From a virus: a stretch of DNA of 64,000 bases. The notes below the pieces were generated by a model, which was given only the letters and a program-made list of their open reading frames with translations, searched no databases and was not told where the DNA came from. Of this stretch, positions 1 through 11,600 are shown in pieces. A program made the translations under genes and the position numbers. The stretch spans positions 48,952-112,951 of IMG/VR virus record IMGVR_UViG_3300046787_000327. One strand, written 5' to 3'. How positions within the stretch are numbered: position 1 is the stretch's first letter; the number at the start of each line of letters is the position of its first letter.

Positions 1-1
1 T

Positions 2-3000
2 AACCCTTCAAAGAAGGCTAGCGAATTTCTTGCTGGTCTTGGAATTAATATTAAGGGGCTCGTTGAAGCAAACAAGGGAGACCTTAAAGGAACAGTTGTT
101 GGATTTGCTAGAGCATTAGACACACTTGATCCACTTAACCGTGCTCGTGCAATCGAACAGTTGTTTGGTAAGTTCCAGTTTGCTCGTCTTTCAACTTTGT
201 TTAAGAACGTAACATCAGATTCATCTCAGGCAGCCCGTGCACTTGGTCTTGCAGGAGCGTCAGTTGAAGAGTTGGCAATCCTGTCTGAGCGAGAATTGGG
301 CAAGGTTGAAAATGCTGTAGGAGTAAAGTTCCAGAAGCAACTAGAAAACATTAAGTTACAACTTGTTCCAATTGGTAAAGCATTCTTAGAAGCAGTTACA
401 CCAGTTGTTCAGTTCGCTGGCAAGATTCTTGAAAAGTTTAACAATCTATCAGATGGTACAAAAAAGTTTGTTGTAGGCTTTATTGCAATACTCGGCGGTA
501 TAGCACCAGTAGCACTCATGACTGTTGGTCTTGTTGCTAATGGTGTTGCTAACCTAATTAAGTTCTTTGGTATGCTTCGTGGAGGAATGGCAAAACTTAA
601 TGGCCAAAACAATGTACTTGGTGGTGGGTTTGATTATCTGACACAAGCAGAGATTGACAATCTAGCACAAACAGAAGCACTCCATGTTTCTCACTCAGAA
701 CTTATTTCTACATTTAATGTTGAAAAGACATCAGTTGATCTTCTTGCACAAGCATATGCAAATGCTGCATCACAAGCCAGAGCACTTGCTTCTGGATCAC
801 CAGGACTATTTAATGCAACCCCAGGTGCAGTAGGAGCAGTTTCAGGACTTCCTAAATTTGCTAATGGAAAGGTTCCAGGTAACGAATCTGAAGGAGATAG
901 CGTTCTTGCACTAGTTGCACCAGGTGAAACTATTGTTCCAACAGATAAGTCAAAGAAGTATGGTCCACTGCTCAAGGCTATTATGGGCGATAAACTTCCA
1001 GGATACATTAAGGGCAAGAGAGCAATAACATCTGATCAAGAATCTTTTATTTCTCAAACAGCAAGCATCGCTCCATCACAAGCAGGTGTTGCAGATGAGA
1101 TGGCAAAGCAATTAGAGTTTATTAATAAGGCATCTGCTGAAAAACTTATTGCGTATGCCAGAGCAACTGGTAGAAATGTAACAGATGCAAGCGAAGAGAC
1201 TCTAGAAGAATTGAGAAAATCTCTTGTTACAGATGTAGAAAAAATCTTTACCAGTGTTGCAGAGACAGCAAGAGAAAAAGGAAAAGAAGTAACAGTAAGT
1301 GCACTCAAGTCAGCAACAAAGAAAAAGGGCACTGCAGGAGATTCCAGCATTCATGAATTTTATAACCCAAGAGCAAACCAGCAGCAGTCAACACAGTTTG
1401 GGCATGCAGAAACATCAAAAACTTACAAGGTAGATCAGTTATCACAGGTTGCAAAAATTACAGACGCCAAGGCAAATGCCGAAGCAGATGCAATTATAAA
1501 TGCAATTAACAACTACAATAAGAAGAATGGCACAAGCGTTGAAATGCCAAAAGCAACACCAGTAAGTGGTTTTGGATTTGACATGAGAGGTGAAATTAAC
1601 AAGGCCATGAATGATGGTGCTATGCAACTTAAAGATGGCACAGATACAATCGATGCTTTTATGAAAGATTTCAAAGAGCGTGGGATTGAAAAATGGAGAA
1701 AGTCTGTTGAAATTGGTGGGGGTAACTTTGAACAGTTATCTTCATCTTTAAAGATTTATGATGATAAGATATTAGAGTCAGTCCAAGCATGGAAGACTGC
1801 AAACCCAGGTAAGGCATTTACTGATACAGAGTTTATGAAGATTGAGCAGAGTGTTCGCTCACAAGTAACTAATGTTGGTGAAGGCCTAGGGGCAGTGTTT
1901 GAAGAAGCAAGAAATACTGTTACAGCAATCAGACTTAAGTTAACTAAGGTTCAAAGAGACATCCTAAATGATGATGCTGTTGCAAGAGGAGATGTTGCAC
2001 CAGGAGAAAAGAAGTATGCTGATGATAGAACAACCTATCAAATGGGCGGAACTGAAAGAAGAAACTCTACTGGCTATGGAAAGTTTATTGATGATGAACT
2101 AACAGATGCAGAAAATGCTGCAGAAACAAAATCTCCTTCAGAGAGAACAAGAAGACTTGGTGTCAATATTGGTGAAGGTTTAAGAATAGGCCTTGAGCAA
2201 AAAACTAATGAAGTAAGATCTCAAGCAGACCAACTTGCCGATGCAGCAATTCCAAAAGTAGATACTGCAAACCAAGCAAAGTATAACAATCTCAAGAGTG
2301 ATCCATATGAAAGACAAGTTCAAAAGTCTATTGATAGACAAAATAGAAAACTTTATGGACCAGCAACTCCTGTAGTTGCACAGCCGTCTTCATCTACTGA
2401 GACATCAATGACCGTAGATATTGATCCTCAAGCACTCATGGCTGATATGGCTGCAGCAAAGGCTGCTCGAAAGAGAGCAAAAGAATTAGATAGACAAGCA
2501 TCAGAAGCAGAAGCAGCAGCAGCCAAGATGAGGGCTGAAGCAGCAAAGTGGGAAGAGATTGCTGCTAGAGAAAATAACCAAAACATTTATACCAATGAAA
2601 ATGTTCGTGTTTTACAAAAGCAAGCAGATGCAGTAGAACTTAAAGCAGCACAGTTAAGAATTCAGGCTGCAGAAGAAAGATCAAAGGCTGTAACAAAGTC
2701 TAAGAAATCTGGAACAGTTGCAGATGGAGCCAAGAATGTTAAGGCTGCAGCAAAAGAAGCGGGTAAAACTAGAGGTGCTCAAGAGCAGGTAACCGATGCT
2801 ACAGAAAACGTTGCACAAGAGCAGGTTAAGTATGGTAATGAGGTAAAGAAGTCTAAGAAGAGAGCAAAGCAAAATGCAGATGCTTCTGGAGATGTCTTAA
2901 TAGCAGAAGAAGATATTGCAAGAAATGCTAACCTTACCGCAACTGCGACTAATACACAAGCACAGAATACTCTTACAACAGCAGAGTTAACTCAGGCAAC

Positions 3001-6000
3001 AGAGAATGTTTTACAGGATTCTCTAGATAATAATGAGCAGATTGCTAGAGCAGAAGACGATAGAGCGAAGTCTGCAGAAGAAATTGCTAAACTTGAAAAT
3101 GATATTGAAGCACAAAAGAGAAAAGAAAAAGAGGCTGGGCAAGCAGCACTTGCTGCACGTATGGCAGGACCAGTCATCCCTGAAGGGTCTCAAACAGATC
3201 AAAAAAATGTTAACCCATTAACAGCAATGGGGTATGAAGATGCATATGATGAGGCTTCAACTTACACAAGAGACAAGGATGGTCAAATCTTATTTGATCC
3301 AGAACTTGGTCCAAATGGTGAGAAGAATCCAACAACAATGACTCAAAAGCAAATCACAAAGAAGAAGCGTGGCATGCGTAGAGAAAAGGTTGGCAAGTAT
3401 TCTGGTAAGGCTTCTGGTGCTTTAGGTATGGCAACTATGGCAGCAGGCATGATGGGTGCACCACCACAGGTAACAGCAGCACTTGGTGCGGCTTCAACCG
3501 TTGCACAGTTTGCTCCTATGCTCGCAGGTATGGGGCCAGTTGGTTGGGCAGCAGCAGGAATCATGGCAGTAGGTGCAGGAGCCTATATGCTAAATAAGCA
3601 CTTCAATAAGATGGCTGCCGAGGCAGCAAAGTTTGCAACATCAACTTCAGCAACTCGTGAGAGTATGAAGAAGATGGGTGAGATGACTGGCAGGGTCGGG
3701 GCATCTGAAATTATGGATCGTCGTAGAACTACAACTAGATACAATAAGTACAGCGACTCCGTTAAGATGAATACAACCTTTGGAAATAAGTTCCTAGGGT
3801 CAGACCTTGGAAAAGACACAAAGAAGGTTTTCCAAGAAAATGTTAAGAAGATGGGACTTGAGCAGGCAACTAGTGACTTGTCTCTTAAACTTGCTGCCCA
3901 GATTGCAGATGGCGTACTCGATAAAGACCAGGCAGAATCAATCGCTGCATCTCTTGCACTCTCATTAAAAGATAAAAGCATTGAAATGCAGGTTACTGGA
4001 AAACTAAGAACTCTTATTGGTCCAGATGGAGAAAACTTAAAAGATAAGCCATTAAAGACAAGACTTTTGCTTGTTGCTACAGCAAGACAGAGAAGCGAAA
4101 AACAACTTAAGACTATTGATGAAAAGAAGGCTAAGGGTGAATCTGTAAGAAAAGATATTGCTATGCTTGCTGCATACAATATGAACAACCTAGAACTTGC
4201 CACGATGGTTGCTGATCAAGTTGAAAATGAGTTTGAGATTCAAAAGAAGAAACTAGAAACTGAAATTGCTTCAACAACAAATCTACAGAAAAAATTAGAA
4301 CTAGAAAAGCAACTGAAGACACTTACTGCAAACAATGTTGCAGATCAACAAAGAACAAGCCAAGAAATATTGATGAATATTGCTCAGGCAGAAATTGACT
4401 TCCAGAAAGTATTTAGTGATACTGGAATCGGTGGCCAGGCAATGCGAGAGGATGCATACTTTGATGCGTCTAGATCAACTGTCGAATCAGCCTATAAGGG
4501 CACATCAGAAGAGGCTGCTGCTAAGAAATTCTTAGATAGAACAAAGGGCCTACAGGATGGAGCAGAGACTGGAAAGTACAATGCAAACACTGGAACATAT
4601 CAAAAGAACGGTCTAGGAACAGAGAAAGCAGCGCAAACATTCCAAGCAAAAATGGAAATGATGGTAGGAAGCAAAGCAATCAGCCCTACAGAGGCAAATG
4701 CCTGGATGAGTCTTTTTAGTGGAAGACTGAATGAATTAGATCTAGCAATCAACACAAGCATTAAGCAAAATGGACTTGGTAAGACCAAAGAACTTTTTGG
4801 AATGTTTGAAGGTTTTACAAAGAAAAAAGTAGCAACGCAAATGATCCAGGAGATCTTGTTAACTAAAAAAGATCCTGCAGAGTTCGATGCAATTATGGAG
4901 ACTCTTGCCAACCTTAAATCTCTAGATGGAACTGCAATTGACATGGAGGTGCTTGTTAGTGCAATCGGTCTTCCTGGTATTCAAAAGTTACAGGAAGAGT
5001 TTGATGCTATTGAAAAAAGAAAAGATGAATTAAAAAAGAAGGACAAGAAGTTTACTTTAGAAGATGAAGTAAAGAGTGCTGGCACATCTGCTCCTGCAGT
5101 TCAAGCACTTATTGGTGATGAAGAAAAAAGAAAAAAGTTTGATGCTTTATCAAGAGAAGCACAGGCAGACTTTTTACAGAAACTAGCAGGAGCCTATGCA
5201 TCTCAGTCGCAAGTTGATGATGCAACGCTTGCCCTTGAAGCAGAGAAGCAAGCAAAAACTCTCTTATGGATGGAGGGAGTAAAAGATAGTGACAAGGACT
5301 ATCAAACAAAACTAAAGGCATATGTTGATACGTATCTTTCAAAAACTGATTCTGAAAGAGCAGTAGACTCTCTAGATATGTACCTAGATCCAACAATTGA
5401 TACAAAGTCTGCTCCTGGTGGTGGCATTGAGGATGGAAAGAAAGAAAGAGATACCACCTATGATGAACTGAATAAGAGGCTCAGAAATGTACGCCTTGCA
5501 TCAATCAATGCTGCTGGTGGTATAGGTGAACTTACAAAAGCACTTGCAAAGACTGGTATAAAAGCAATCAATGATCAGTTCAGAGGACTTGAGCAACAAC
5601 TAATTAAAACAGGTAAGGCTGGTCAGTTTGTAGACTATCTTGCTGGACTAGATCAGGATCAACTTAATAAGTTTGGTAAGGCAGCAACCAAAAAGGGTAT
5701 TGACCCAAACACGGGCAAGAAGAAGTCTGGAGTTAAGGTTGGAGACTTTATTCTTAATGCCACAGGGCAAAAGATGGAGAAAGGCTTTAATAAGGCCATC
5801 ATCGGTGACTATAATAATGCTCAGGTTCGTTCTGTTGAATTAAATAAGCAAGAGATTGCAGCACGAACTAAACTTCTTGCACTAGGGTTCCAAGAGTCAG
5901 ATATCCGAACTATGCTCGCTGATGAAAATTATAGAACACTGATCGCAACAGGTAAGGTAACACAAAAAGAATTAGAAACAAATGCTGCACTTACAAAGCA

Positions 6001-7960
6001 AGCAAGAATTAGAGCATCTATTAGTGGTGCAGTTGCAGGGTTTAAAGATAAGCAACAGACCGCAGACAGCCAAAAGCGTATTCCAGAAGTTGTTCAGATG
6101 CTACAGATGGCCAACATTAGTGCTGAAGGAATTAGTTCTGTTATATCAGACCCAGCAATGCTTGATACCCTAATTGATGGTATGGACAACTTTGCAGGTC
6201 TTGGACAAGATGCACAAGATGAATTTAGAACACTGCTAGATCAGATTAATGAGATACCAGCACAAAAGATTATCGAGTTAGTATTTACTCAAACTACAGA
6301 GCAGAAGGCAATCGCAGGAGCCGAAGCAGCAGTACAAATGTTTGATGCATACAAGCAAATAGATGAAAACACTATCAAGAACAGTAAGGGTAACACATTT
6401 GCTGGACTTCAAGCAATGATGGAAGATTTAAACAATCAGGCAAAGATTGTTCAGAATGGTATCAATCTAACTCAATCTAGAATTGATGACCTGCAAAAAG
6501 AGGTAGATGCGGATCAAAGAAATATTGAAACTAAATTTACTCGACCAATAGAAGCCAAGCAAAAAGCGATTGATAAGTTAAATAGATCAGCAGAGATTAA
6601 CTTTGTTAGACCAATCCAGGCACTTCAAGAAAGATCTAACGTACTTTCACATGACCTAGATGTTATGAACCATGCTGCAGAAGAAATTAATAAGAAGTAT
6701 GATAAGCAGCAAGAAGCATTACAAGAAGTTGCTAAGGTTAATCAGCAAATCATTGCTCAACAACAACAACAACTTGGTCTTGCAGATGCATTGTCTAAGG
6801 GTGACATCTCAGCAGCAGCAAAGGCTGTTCAAGATATGCGAGCAACCAATGCTAGCAACTATGCTCAGAACTCTCAAGAAGCATTGCAAAAGGCAAGAGA
6901 GAATGAAGTCAAGGGTCTTAAGGGTGGCGTCAGTGGATTAACCCAAGATCAAATTCAAGAAGAGCAGTATCAAATTGGCCAACAGACATATGCCTTAGAA
7001 CAGCAGAAGGCGTTAGTTGATAAGCAAATTCTTGCTATCCAAGATGAAATCTATACACTTGAGCAATCAAGACTTGTAGCACTTGATGCAATTCAGGTTA
7101 AGACAGACAAGATTGCTAGTATTGTTAATGGTGAACTGCTAGACCAGCAGACTAAGTTAAAGAAGATTACTGATCAAAACCTTGAGTACCAATCACAAAG
7201 CGATCTTCTTGCAGCAATCATTACTGCAAACGACAAGGCTCGTGTCATATCTGATAAAACAAGAGCAGCATGGGATGCAACCCTTATTGCTGCTAAGGCA
7301 TCAGAAACATTACTCAAGGGCGAATTGGCTACTGCACTTGGTATTGCAGCAGCAGAATCTGGAAAGATTCAAACTTCCTGGGAAGCAATTAAAAAATCCT
7401 ACGATGCAATTCAGGGTAAGTCACTTGAGGTTAAGAATACAGTTGTAGATGAGTACATGCCAGACACTAAGGATAAGAATACTACAACTCCACCTGTTAC
7501 AACACCTACTGTGAGTGCAGCAGACAAGGCAGCATCTGTAGCATACACAAATCCAAATCTTACAGCAGCAGAGCAAGCAGCAGCGATCAATTACAAAACT
7601 GCTACCCCATCTGCTTCTGATATTATTGCAGCAAGAAAAGCGAAGTACGGATACCTGTCTTCTGGTGGTCTGGTTCCTAAGTACTTTGCAGCAGGAGGGT
7701 ATGCAAGGGGTACCGATACAATTCCAGCAATGCTCACACCAGGAGAATTCGTGATGAGTAGATATGCTGTTAATAGCCATGGGGTAGACACTCTTAAGGC
7801 TATGAACTCAGGCTCACAAACATCAACTGGAGATTCAGTGTATAATTATAACCTTAGCGTTAATGTGAAATCTGATGCAAACCCAGACGATATTGCAAGA
7901 ACAGTTATGACTCAGATTAGACAGATTGATTCACAAAGAATTAGGGGGAATAGGTTCTAA
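2..7960 (+). CDS. Tail tape measure protein (5' partial)
   Basis: This is the tape measure that sets tail length and is ejected with the DNA. The frame is open from base 2, so the true start lies upstream; 2652 residues are visible. Residues ~43-75 carry the motif RAIEQLFGKFQF, typical of TP901-type tape measure proteins. Hydrophobic segments lie at ~156-193 and ~1137-1197. Long Ala/Glu/Lys/Gln-rich coiled-coil stretches fill much of the middle. The C-terminus (~2550-2590) has the usual Gly-rich GGLVPKYFAAGGYARGTD...PGEFVMS motif; a similar APGETIVP block sits near residue 300. At about 1.5 angstrom per residue this implies a tail near or above 400 nm. The stop overlaps the next ATG by one base. 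Confidence 0.96.
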   Translation, partial: NPSKKASEFLAGLGINIKGLVEANKGDLKGTVVGFARALDTLDPLNRARAIEQLFGKFQFARLSTLFKNVTSDSSQAARALGLAGASVEELAILSERELGKVENAVGVKFQKQLENIKLQLVPIGKAFLEAVTPVVQFAGKILEKFNNLSDGTKKFVVGFIAILGGIAPVALMTVGLVANGVANLIKFFGMLRGGMAKLNGQNNVLGGGFDYLTQAEIDNLAQTEALHVSHSELISTFNVEKTSVDLLAQAYANAASQARALASGSPGLFNATPGAVGAVSGLPKFANGKVPGNESEGDSVLALVAPGETIVPTDKSKKYGPLLKAIMGDKLPGYIKGKRAITSDQESFISQTASIAPSQAGVADEMAKQLEFINKASAEKLIAYARATGRNVTDASEETLEELRKSLVTDVEKIFTSVAETAREKGKEVTVSALKSATKKKGTAGDSSIHEFYNPRANQQQSTQFGHAETSKTYKVDQLSQVAKITDAKANAEADAIINAINNYNKKNGTSVEMPKATPVSGFGFDMRGEINKAMNDGAMQLKDGTDTIDAFMKDFKERGIEKWRKSVEIGGGNFEQLSSSLKIYDDKILESVQAWKTANPGKAFTDTEFMKIEQSVRSQVTNVGEGLGAVFEEARNTVTAIRLKLTKVQRDILNDDAVARGDVAPGEKKYADDRTTYQMGGTERRNSTGYGKFIDDELTDAENAAETKSPSERTRRLGVNIGEGLRIGLEQKTNEVRSQADQLADAAIPKVDTANQAKYNNLKSDPYERQVQKSIDRQNRKLYGPATPVVAQPSSSTETSMTVDIDPQALMADMAAAKAARKRAKELDRQASEAEAAAAKMRAEAAKWEEIAARENNQNIYTNENVRVLQKQADAVELKAAQLRIQAAEERSKAVTKSKKSGTVADGAKNVKAAAKEAGKTRGAQEQVTDATENVAQEQVKYGNEVKKSKKRAKQNADASGDVLIAEEDIARNANLTATATNTQAQNTLTTAELTQATENVLQDSLDNNEQIARAEDDRAKSAEEIAKLENDIEAQKRKEKEAGQAALAARMAGPVIPEGSQTDQKNVNPLTAMGYEDAYDEASTYTRDKDGQILFDPELGPNGEKNPTTMTQKQITKKKRGMRREKVGKYSGKASGALGMATMAAGMMGAPPQVTAALGAASTVAQFAPMLAGMGPVGWAAAGIMAVGAGAYMLNKHFNKMAAEAAKFATSTSATRESMKKMGEMTGRVGASEIMDRRRTTTRYNKYSDSVKMNTTFGNKFLGSDLGKDTKKVFQENVKKMGLEQATSDLSLKLAAQIADGVLDKDQAESIAASLALSLKDKSIEMQVTGKLRTLIGPDGENLKDKPLKTRLLLVATARQRSEKQLKTIDEKKAKGESVRKDIAMLAAYNMNNLELATMVADQVENEFEIQKKKLETEIASTTNLQKKLELEKQLKTLTANNVADQQRTSQEILMNIAQAEIDFQKVFSDTGIGGQAMREDAYFDASRSTVESAYKGTSEEAAAKKFLDRTKGLQDGAETGKYNANTGTYQKNGLGTEKAAQTFQAKMEMMVGSKAISPTEANAWMSLFSGRLNELDLAINTSIKQNGLGKTKELFGMFEGFTKKKVATQMIQEILLTKKDPAEFDAIMETLANLKSLDGTAIDMEVLVSAIGLPGIQKLQEEFDAIEKRKDELKKKDKKFTLEDEVKSAGTSAPAVQALIGDEEKRKKFDALSREAQADFLQKLAGAYASQSQVDDATLALEAEKQAKTLLWMEGVKDSDKDYQTKLKAYVDTYLSKTDSERAVDSLDMYLDPTIDTKSAPGGGIEDGKKERDTTYDELNKRLRNVRLASINAAGGIGELTKALAKTGIKAINDQFRGLEQQLIKTGKAGQFVDYLAGLDQDQLNKFGKAATKKGIDPNTGKKKSGVKVGDFILNATGQKMEKGFNKAIIGDYNNAQVRSVELNKQEIAARTKLLALGFQESDIRTMLADENYRTLIATGKVTQKELETNAALTKQARIRASISGAVAGFKDKQQTADSQKRIPEVVQMLQMANISAEGISSVISDPAMLDTLIDGMDNFAGLGQDAQDEFRTLLDQINEIPAQKIIELVFTQTTEQKAIAGAEAAVQMFDAYKQIDENTIKNSKGNTFAGLQAMMEDLNNQAKIVQNGINLTQSRIDDLQKEVDADQRNIETKFTRPIEAKQKAIDKLNRSAEINFVRPIQALQERSNVLSHDLDVMNHAAEEINKKYDKQQEALQEVAKVNQQIIAQQQQQLGLADALSKGDISAAAKAVQDMRATNASNYAQNSQEALQKARENEVKGLKGGVSGLTQDQIQEEQYQIGQQTYALEQQKALVDKQILAIQDEIYTLEQSRLVALDAIQVKTDKIASIVNGELLDQQTKLKKITDQNLEYQSQSDLLAAIITANDKARVISDKTRAAWDATLIAAKASETLLKGELATALGIAAAESGKIQTSWEAIKKSYDAIQGKSLEVKNTVVDEYMPDTKDKNTTTPPVTTPTVSAADKAASVAYTNPNLTAAEQAAAINYKTATPSASDIIAARKAKYGYLSSGGLVPKYFAAGGYARGTDTIPAMLTPGEFVMSRYAVNSHGVDTLKAMNSGSQTSTGDSVYNYNLSVNVKSDANPDDIARTVMTQIRQIDSQRIRGNRF

Positions 7961-8619
7961 TGGCTACATCATCATACATGACAGGCAGAAGATCATATGC
8001 AAGACCACAGGCAGCCCTATGGTCTAATAATCCTGGCACTCTTGTAGGTGGCCTATATATCCCAACAGGCTTAGAAGTTGGACAAGATCCAGGGCTAGAA
8101 ACAAACTCGTCTGTCCTGGATCAGTTCCTTATCCTATCTGACCATAATCGAGGAGAAATAAAAGTAACTCCTAACCGCATTGAAAAGCGTGAAAGAATGA
8201 TTAATGGCCATATGAGATCCTACCATATTGCTGATAAGTTAAACTTTGATATTTCTTGGAATATGCTTCCATCAAGGTCTTTCAGAACAAGGCCAGACTT
8301 TAACCCTACTACAGGCAAGAGCACCTCTACAGGGGTCTCTGGAAGGCCTACAGGGGCAGATGAGCAGTACACTGTAGATGGCGGAGCAGGAGCAGGAGAA
8401 CTACTTGAGTGGTACGAAAATCACAAAGGATCATTCTGGATGTTCTTGGCTTACGATAAGTATAATAATTTTGGCAATGATGATGCAGCATATGGACACT
8501 TAGCCCAGTATAACCAAATCGTAGAGGTTTATATTTCTAAGTTTGATTACAGCGTTGTCTCCAGAGGTGCATCAAATCATGATTTATGGAATGTCTCAGT
8601 ATCCCTGGAAGAAGTCTAA
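7960..8619 (+). CDS. Minor tail protein (distal-tail-like)
   Basis: 219 residues, translationally coupled to the tape measure gene (TAATG). Position directly after the tape measure gene is where siphoviruses encode the distal tail or first minor tail protein. The sequence is rich in aromatic residues and beta-type segments (for example KLNFDISWNMLPSRSF and GSFWMFLAYDKYNNFG), as in DIT-like proteins. No catalytic motif is visible. Assignment rests on context and composition, not on a recognised family signature. Confidence 0.75.
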   Translation: MATSSYMTGRRSYARPQAALWSNNPGTLVGGLYIPTGLEVGQDPGLETNSSVLDQFLILSDHNRGEIKVTPNRIEKRERMINGHMRSYHIADKLNFDISWNMLPSRSFRTRPDFNPTTGKSTSTGVSGRPTGADEQYTVDGGAGAGELLEWYENHKGSFWMFLAYDKYNNFGNDDAAYGHLAQYNQIVEVYISKFDYSVVSRGASNHDLWNVSVSLEEV

Positions 8620-11600
8620 TGTTTGAGAATAAAGAGTTACAGTCACACCTAGAAGAGTCACAGACGGTAAAAAGTCAGTCTGCTATTATTGCAGAGTGGA
8701 ATATGAATATTGCATCAAATATTCAGATGATCGGAAACTACAGATATAGGTCTACAGACCCTACCTCTAGTTTTTATTTATTACCAAACTCGTTTGATGT
8801 AAATGATTCAGCGGGGTATTATACTGGTGCTACGGATGCAGATATTACAATCGATGGCGGGATGGATGATTTAGATGTTCCAACGCTATTGGTATCTAAA
8901 AAAGATAAACTAAAAACATTATACTCTCTAGAAGATTGCTTTAAGCAGTTTAGACCTAGATCTGGAATTAACAAAGCAAGGTATATATCTGGTTCATACT
9001 TACACCATGCTAATACATCAATGGCAAATAGACCAAGGTACTATATGCCAGACAAGGATGACCTATTTAAGTATTGGACATCCTATAGAACTGAAGGCTC
9101 TTCAGAATATGGAATTGCTAATAAAAATGTAAATAACCAAAAGGTGATTGACGATGCTGTTCCATTTGTTGTCTATAAGGAAAATGTACCAGCCAATAGA
9201 CTTGTTGTAAAAATGCAAACACATATAGGCACTGTTGATCTAGGCTCTATGTCAAATGGCTCAACCAGCATTCCAGATCCACTTTATGGTAATTCAAATA
9301 AGGCTACTCCACTTAAGTGGAAGATCCAACATTTAAAAGGAAACAACTGGGTAGACACGTACCTCTTTGACTACAACACAACAAGAGATAATGGATCCCC
9401 AGTCATTGGACCTGATGGATACGTTGAGTTAGAGTATGGACTCAAGGTACCAGCAAGATATAAGGACAGATTTATTTTTGCAGCAAGTGTTGCATCTGAA
9501 ACAGTGCTACCAGATAACAACACTGAGGGGTATGCCTATCTGGTTAAAGAAAATGATTTAGATATTGGAACATTCTATATTTGGCAGGGTGAGGCCTATG
9601 AAACCTTTGCTCCAGAGTATGGTTGGCAATTAGCAAGTCCAGACACAGATAGACTTACTAACTTTGTTACAGACTTGACAGATCCAGATAGATATACTTC
9701 TAACGTAGATGGAACTTCTAAGTACCGTGAGTTTGAGTACATTCGTGGTGTAAGAATTGTTGTAAACTCTATGACAAAAACAAACAGTACATTCGACTTG
9801 ATTGAAATTTCTCCAAGACTATCTGTAAATATTACAGACAAGGTAACAGATTTTTCAATTAATAAGAGCGCATCAGATCTTGGACTCAGCGGTATGCCAG
9901 TAGGACAGTTGTTAGCATCTACAGGAAAGTTGGGCTTATTTGATTATGATGATGCTTTTAATGATGAGAATGATAGTAGTATTATTAAGGATTATATTGC
10001 ACGGAATATTCAGTTTAAGTTTTACGAGGTTATTGTAGATGTTGATGGCTTTGATTACTTTGTGCCACTTAAGACTCTATACTCAGACTCATTTCCAAGT
10101 ATTTCAAATGCAGACAAGAAGGTATCAATTAGCCTAAGAGATATGTTCTTTTATTTAGAATCAACCACGGCTCCACAAATTTTATCTACAGAGACATCCC
10201 TAAGTTCTGCTGTATGCTTATTGCTAGATTATTTAGGTTTTTCAAACTATACATTTAAGCGTTTGCCAAACGAAAAAGAAGTTATAATTCCATACTTTTT
10301 TATTGCACCAGATACATCTATTGCACAGGTGTTGCAGGATCTAGCAGTGTCAACGCAAACAGCAATGTTCTTTGATGAGTACAATAACTTTGTTGCTATG
10401 AGCAAAAACTATATGTTGCCTGCACCTGGTGACAGAGCAACGAGCACGACCCTGTTTGGAACAAACGATCAGCAAGATTCAGGTGTAATTGAAAATGAGC
10501 ACACAAATATCAAACTTGCAAATATTATCGAATACACAGATCAAGACTCTAAGATTTATAATGATGGAAGCATAACTTATAATGCAAGACATATTCAAAA
10601 ATCAATTGGCTCATTGAAGCAGGCAAGCCTTATCGACAATGAAAAAACCTGGATCTATAAGCCAGTACTATTGTGGGAAGTTGCTGGAACTCAAAATACA
10701 AAGTCAGTAAATGGTGAGGTGGGAAACCAGTCATCATATGTTCTTTCTGCTATTCCTCTCAATTCAGACTTGACTGCAGATGTCCCTGTTGTTGTTAATA
10801 ATAAACTAATTAATAATACTATGAACTTTGGCGAAGCAGTTTATTGGATCACACGATACAACGGATACTTCTATGCCAATGGCGAGGTTATCAAGTTTGA
10901 TGCCGTAGAATACAATGTTGCTGGAATTGGAAATGTTTGGATTACAGATGTCCAAGAGTATCAGGACTACGCATCCAAGGTTCCATTTAATGGAAAGATT
11001 TATCCTACAGGTTCAGTGCGAATCTACAGCGAGCCAAACTATCAAGAAATCGCTGGCGTATTAAAATTAAAAAATGGCCCAGTTGCAAAGCATGGCCGTG
11101 GGCAATTTGGTACAAGCGTTGTTTCACACAAGGCAGGTCTAGATAACTACTGGTCAAATAATGACAATGTTCGTGGAGTAACTATGAAGATTGACTCTTT
11201 GTTTAATTCAGTTGCAACCGAATTGCCAACCACCTCTACTGGACTTACAGTTGGAGCAGCAGGAAAATCTTCGTTCATTAATCTTGGAACCAATCCAGTT
11301 GGAACACCACCAACAAGTAATGAGATTGCACAGAAGACTGCAAGAAATGGAATCATTAAAAACTTTTTATCTTCTACTAATCTAGATCAGTCTGTTACAA
11401 ACTCATTATCAAGTACACAAACTGGCACTGTCCAGTCATCAGCCCTTGTACTGAGTGGACCTGCTATGACAACTTACCCAAAGCCAACAGAGTTCATCTC
11501 TTATGTATACAAGCCACTTACAGATAAATTTAAACATTTTGGCACAAGAATGAGAATTGTTGGAAAGATTGAGAACAATTTAGATCGTGGACAGAGTGCG

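Noticed and set aside
3583-4203. 206-codon minus-strand open frame inside the tape measure gene
   Set aside because: It is a shadow of the Lys/Ala-rich coiled coil: low complexity, no ribosome site, Ser/Leu/Phe-rich translation, and the plus frame is clearly real.
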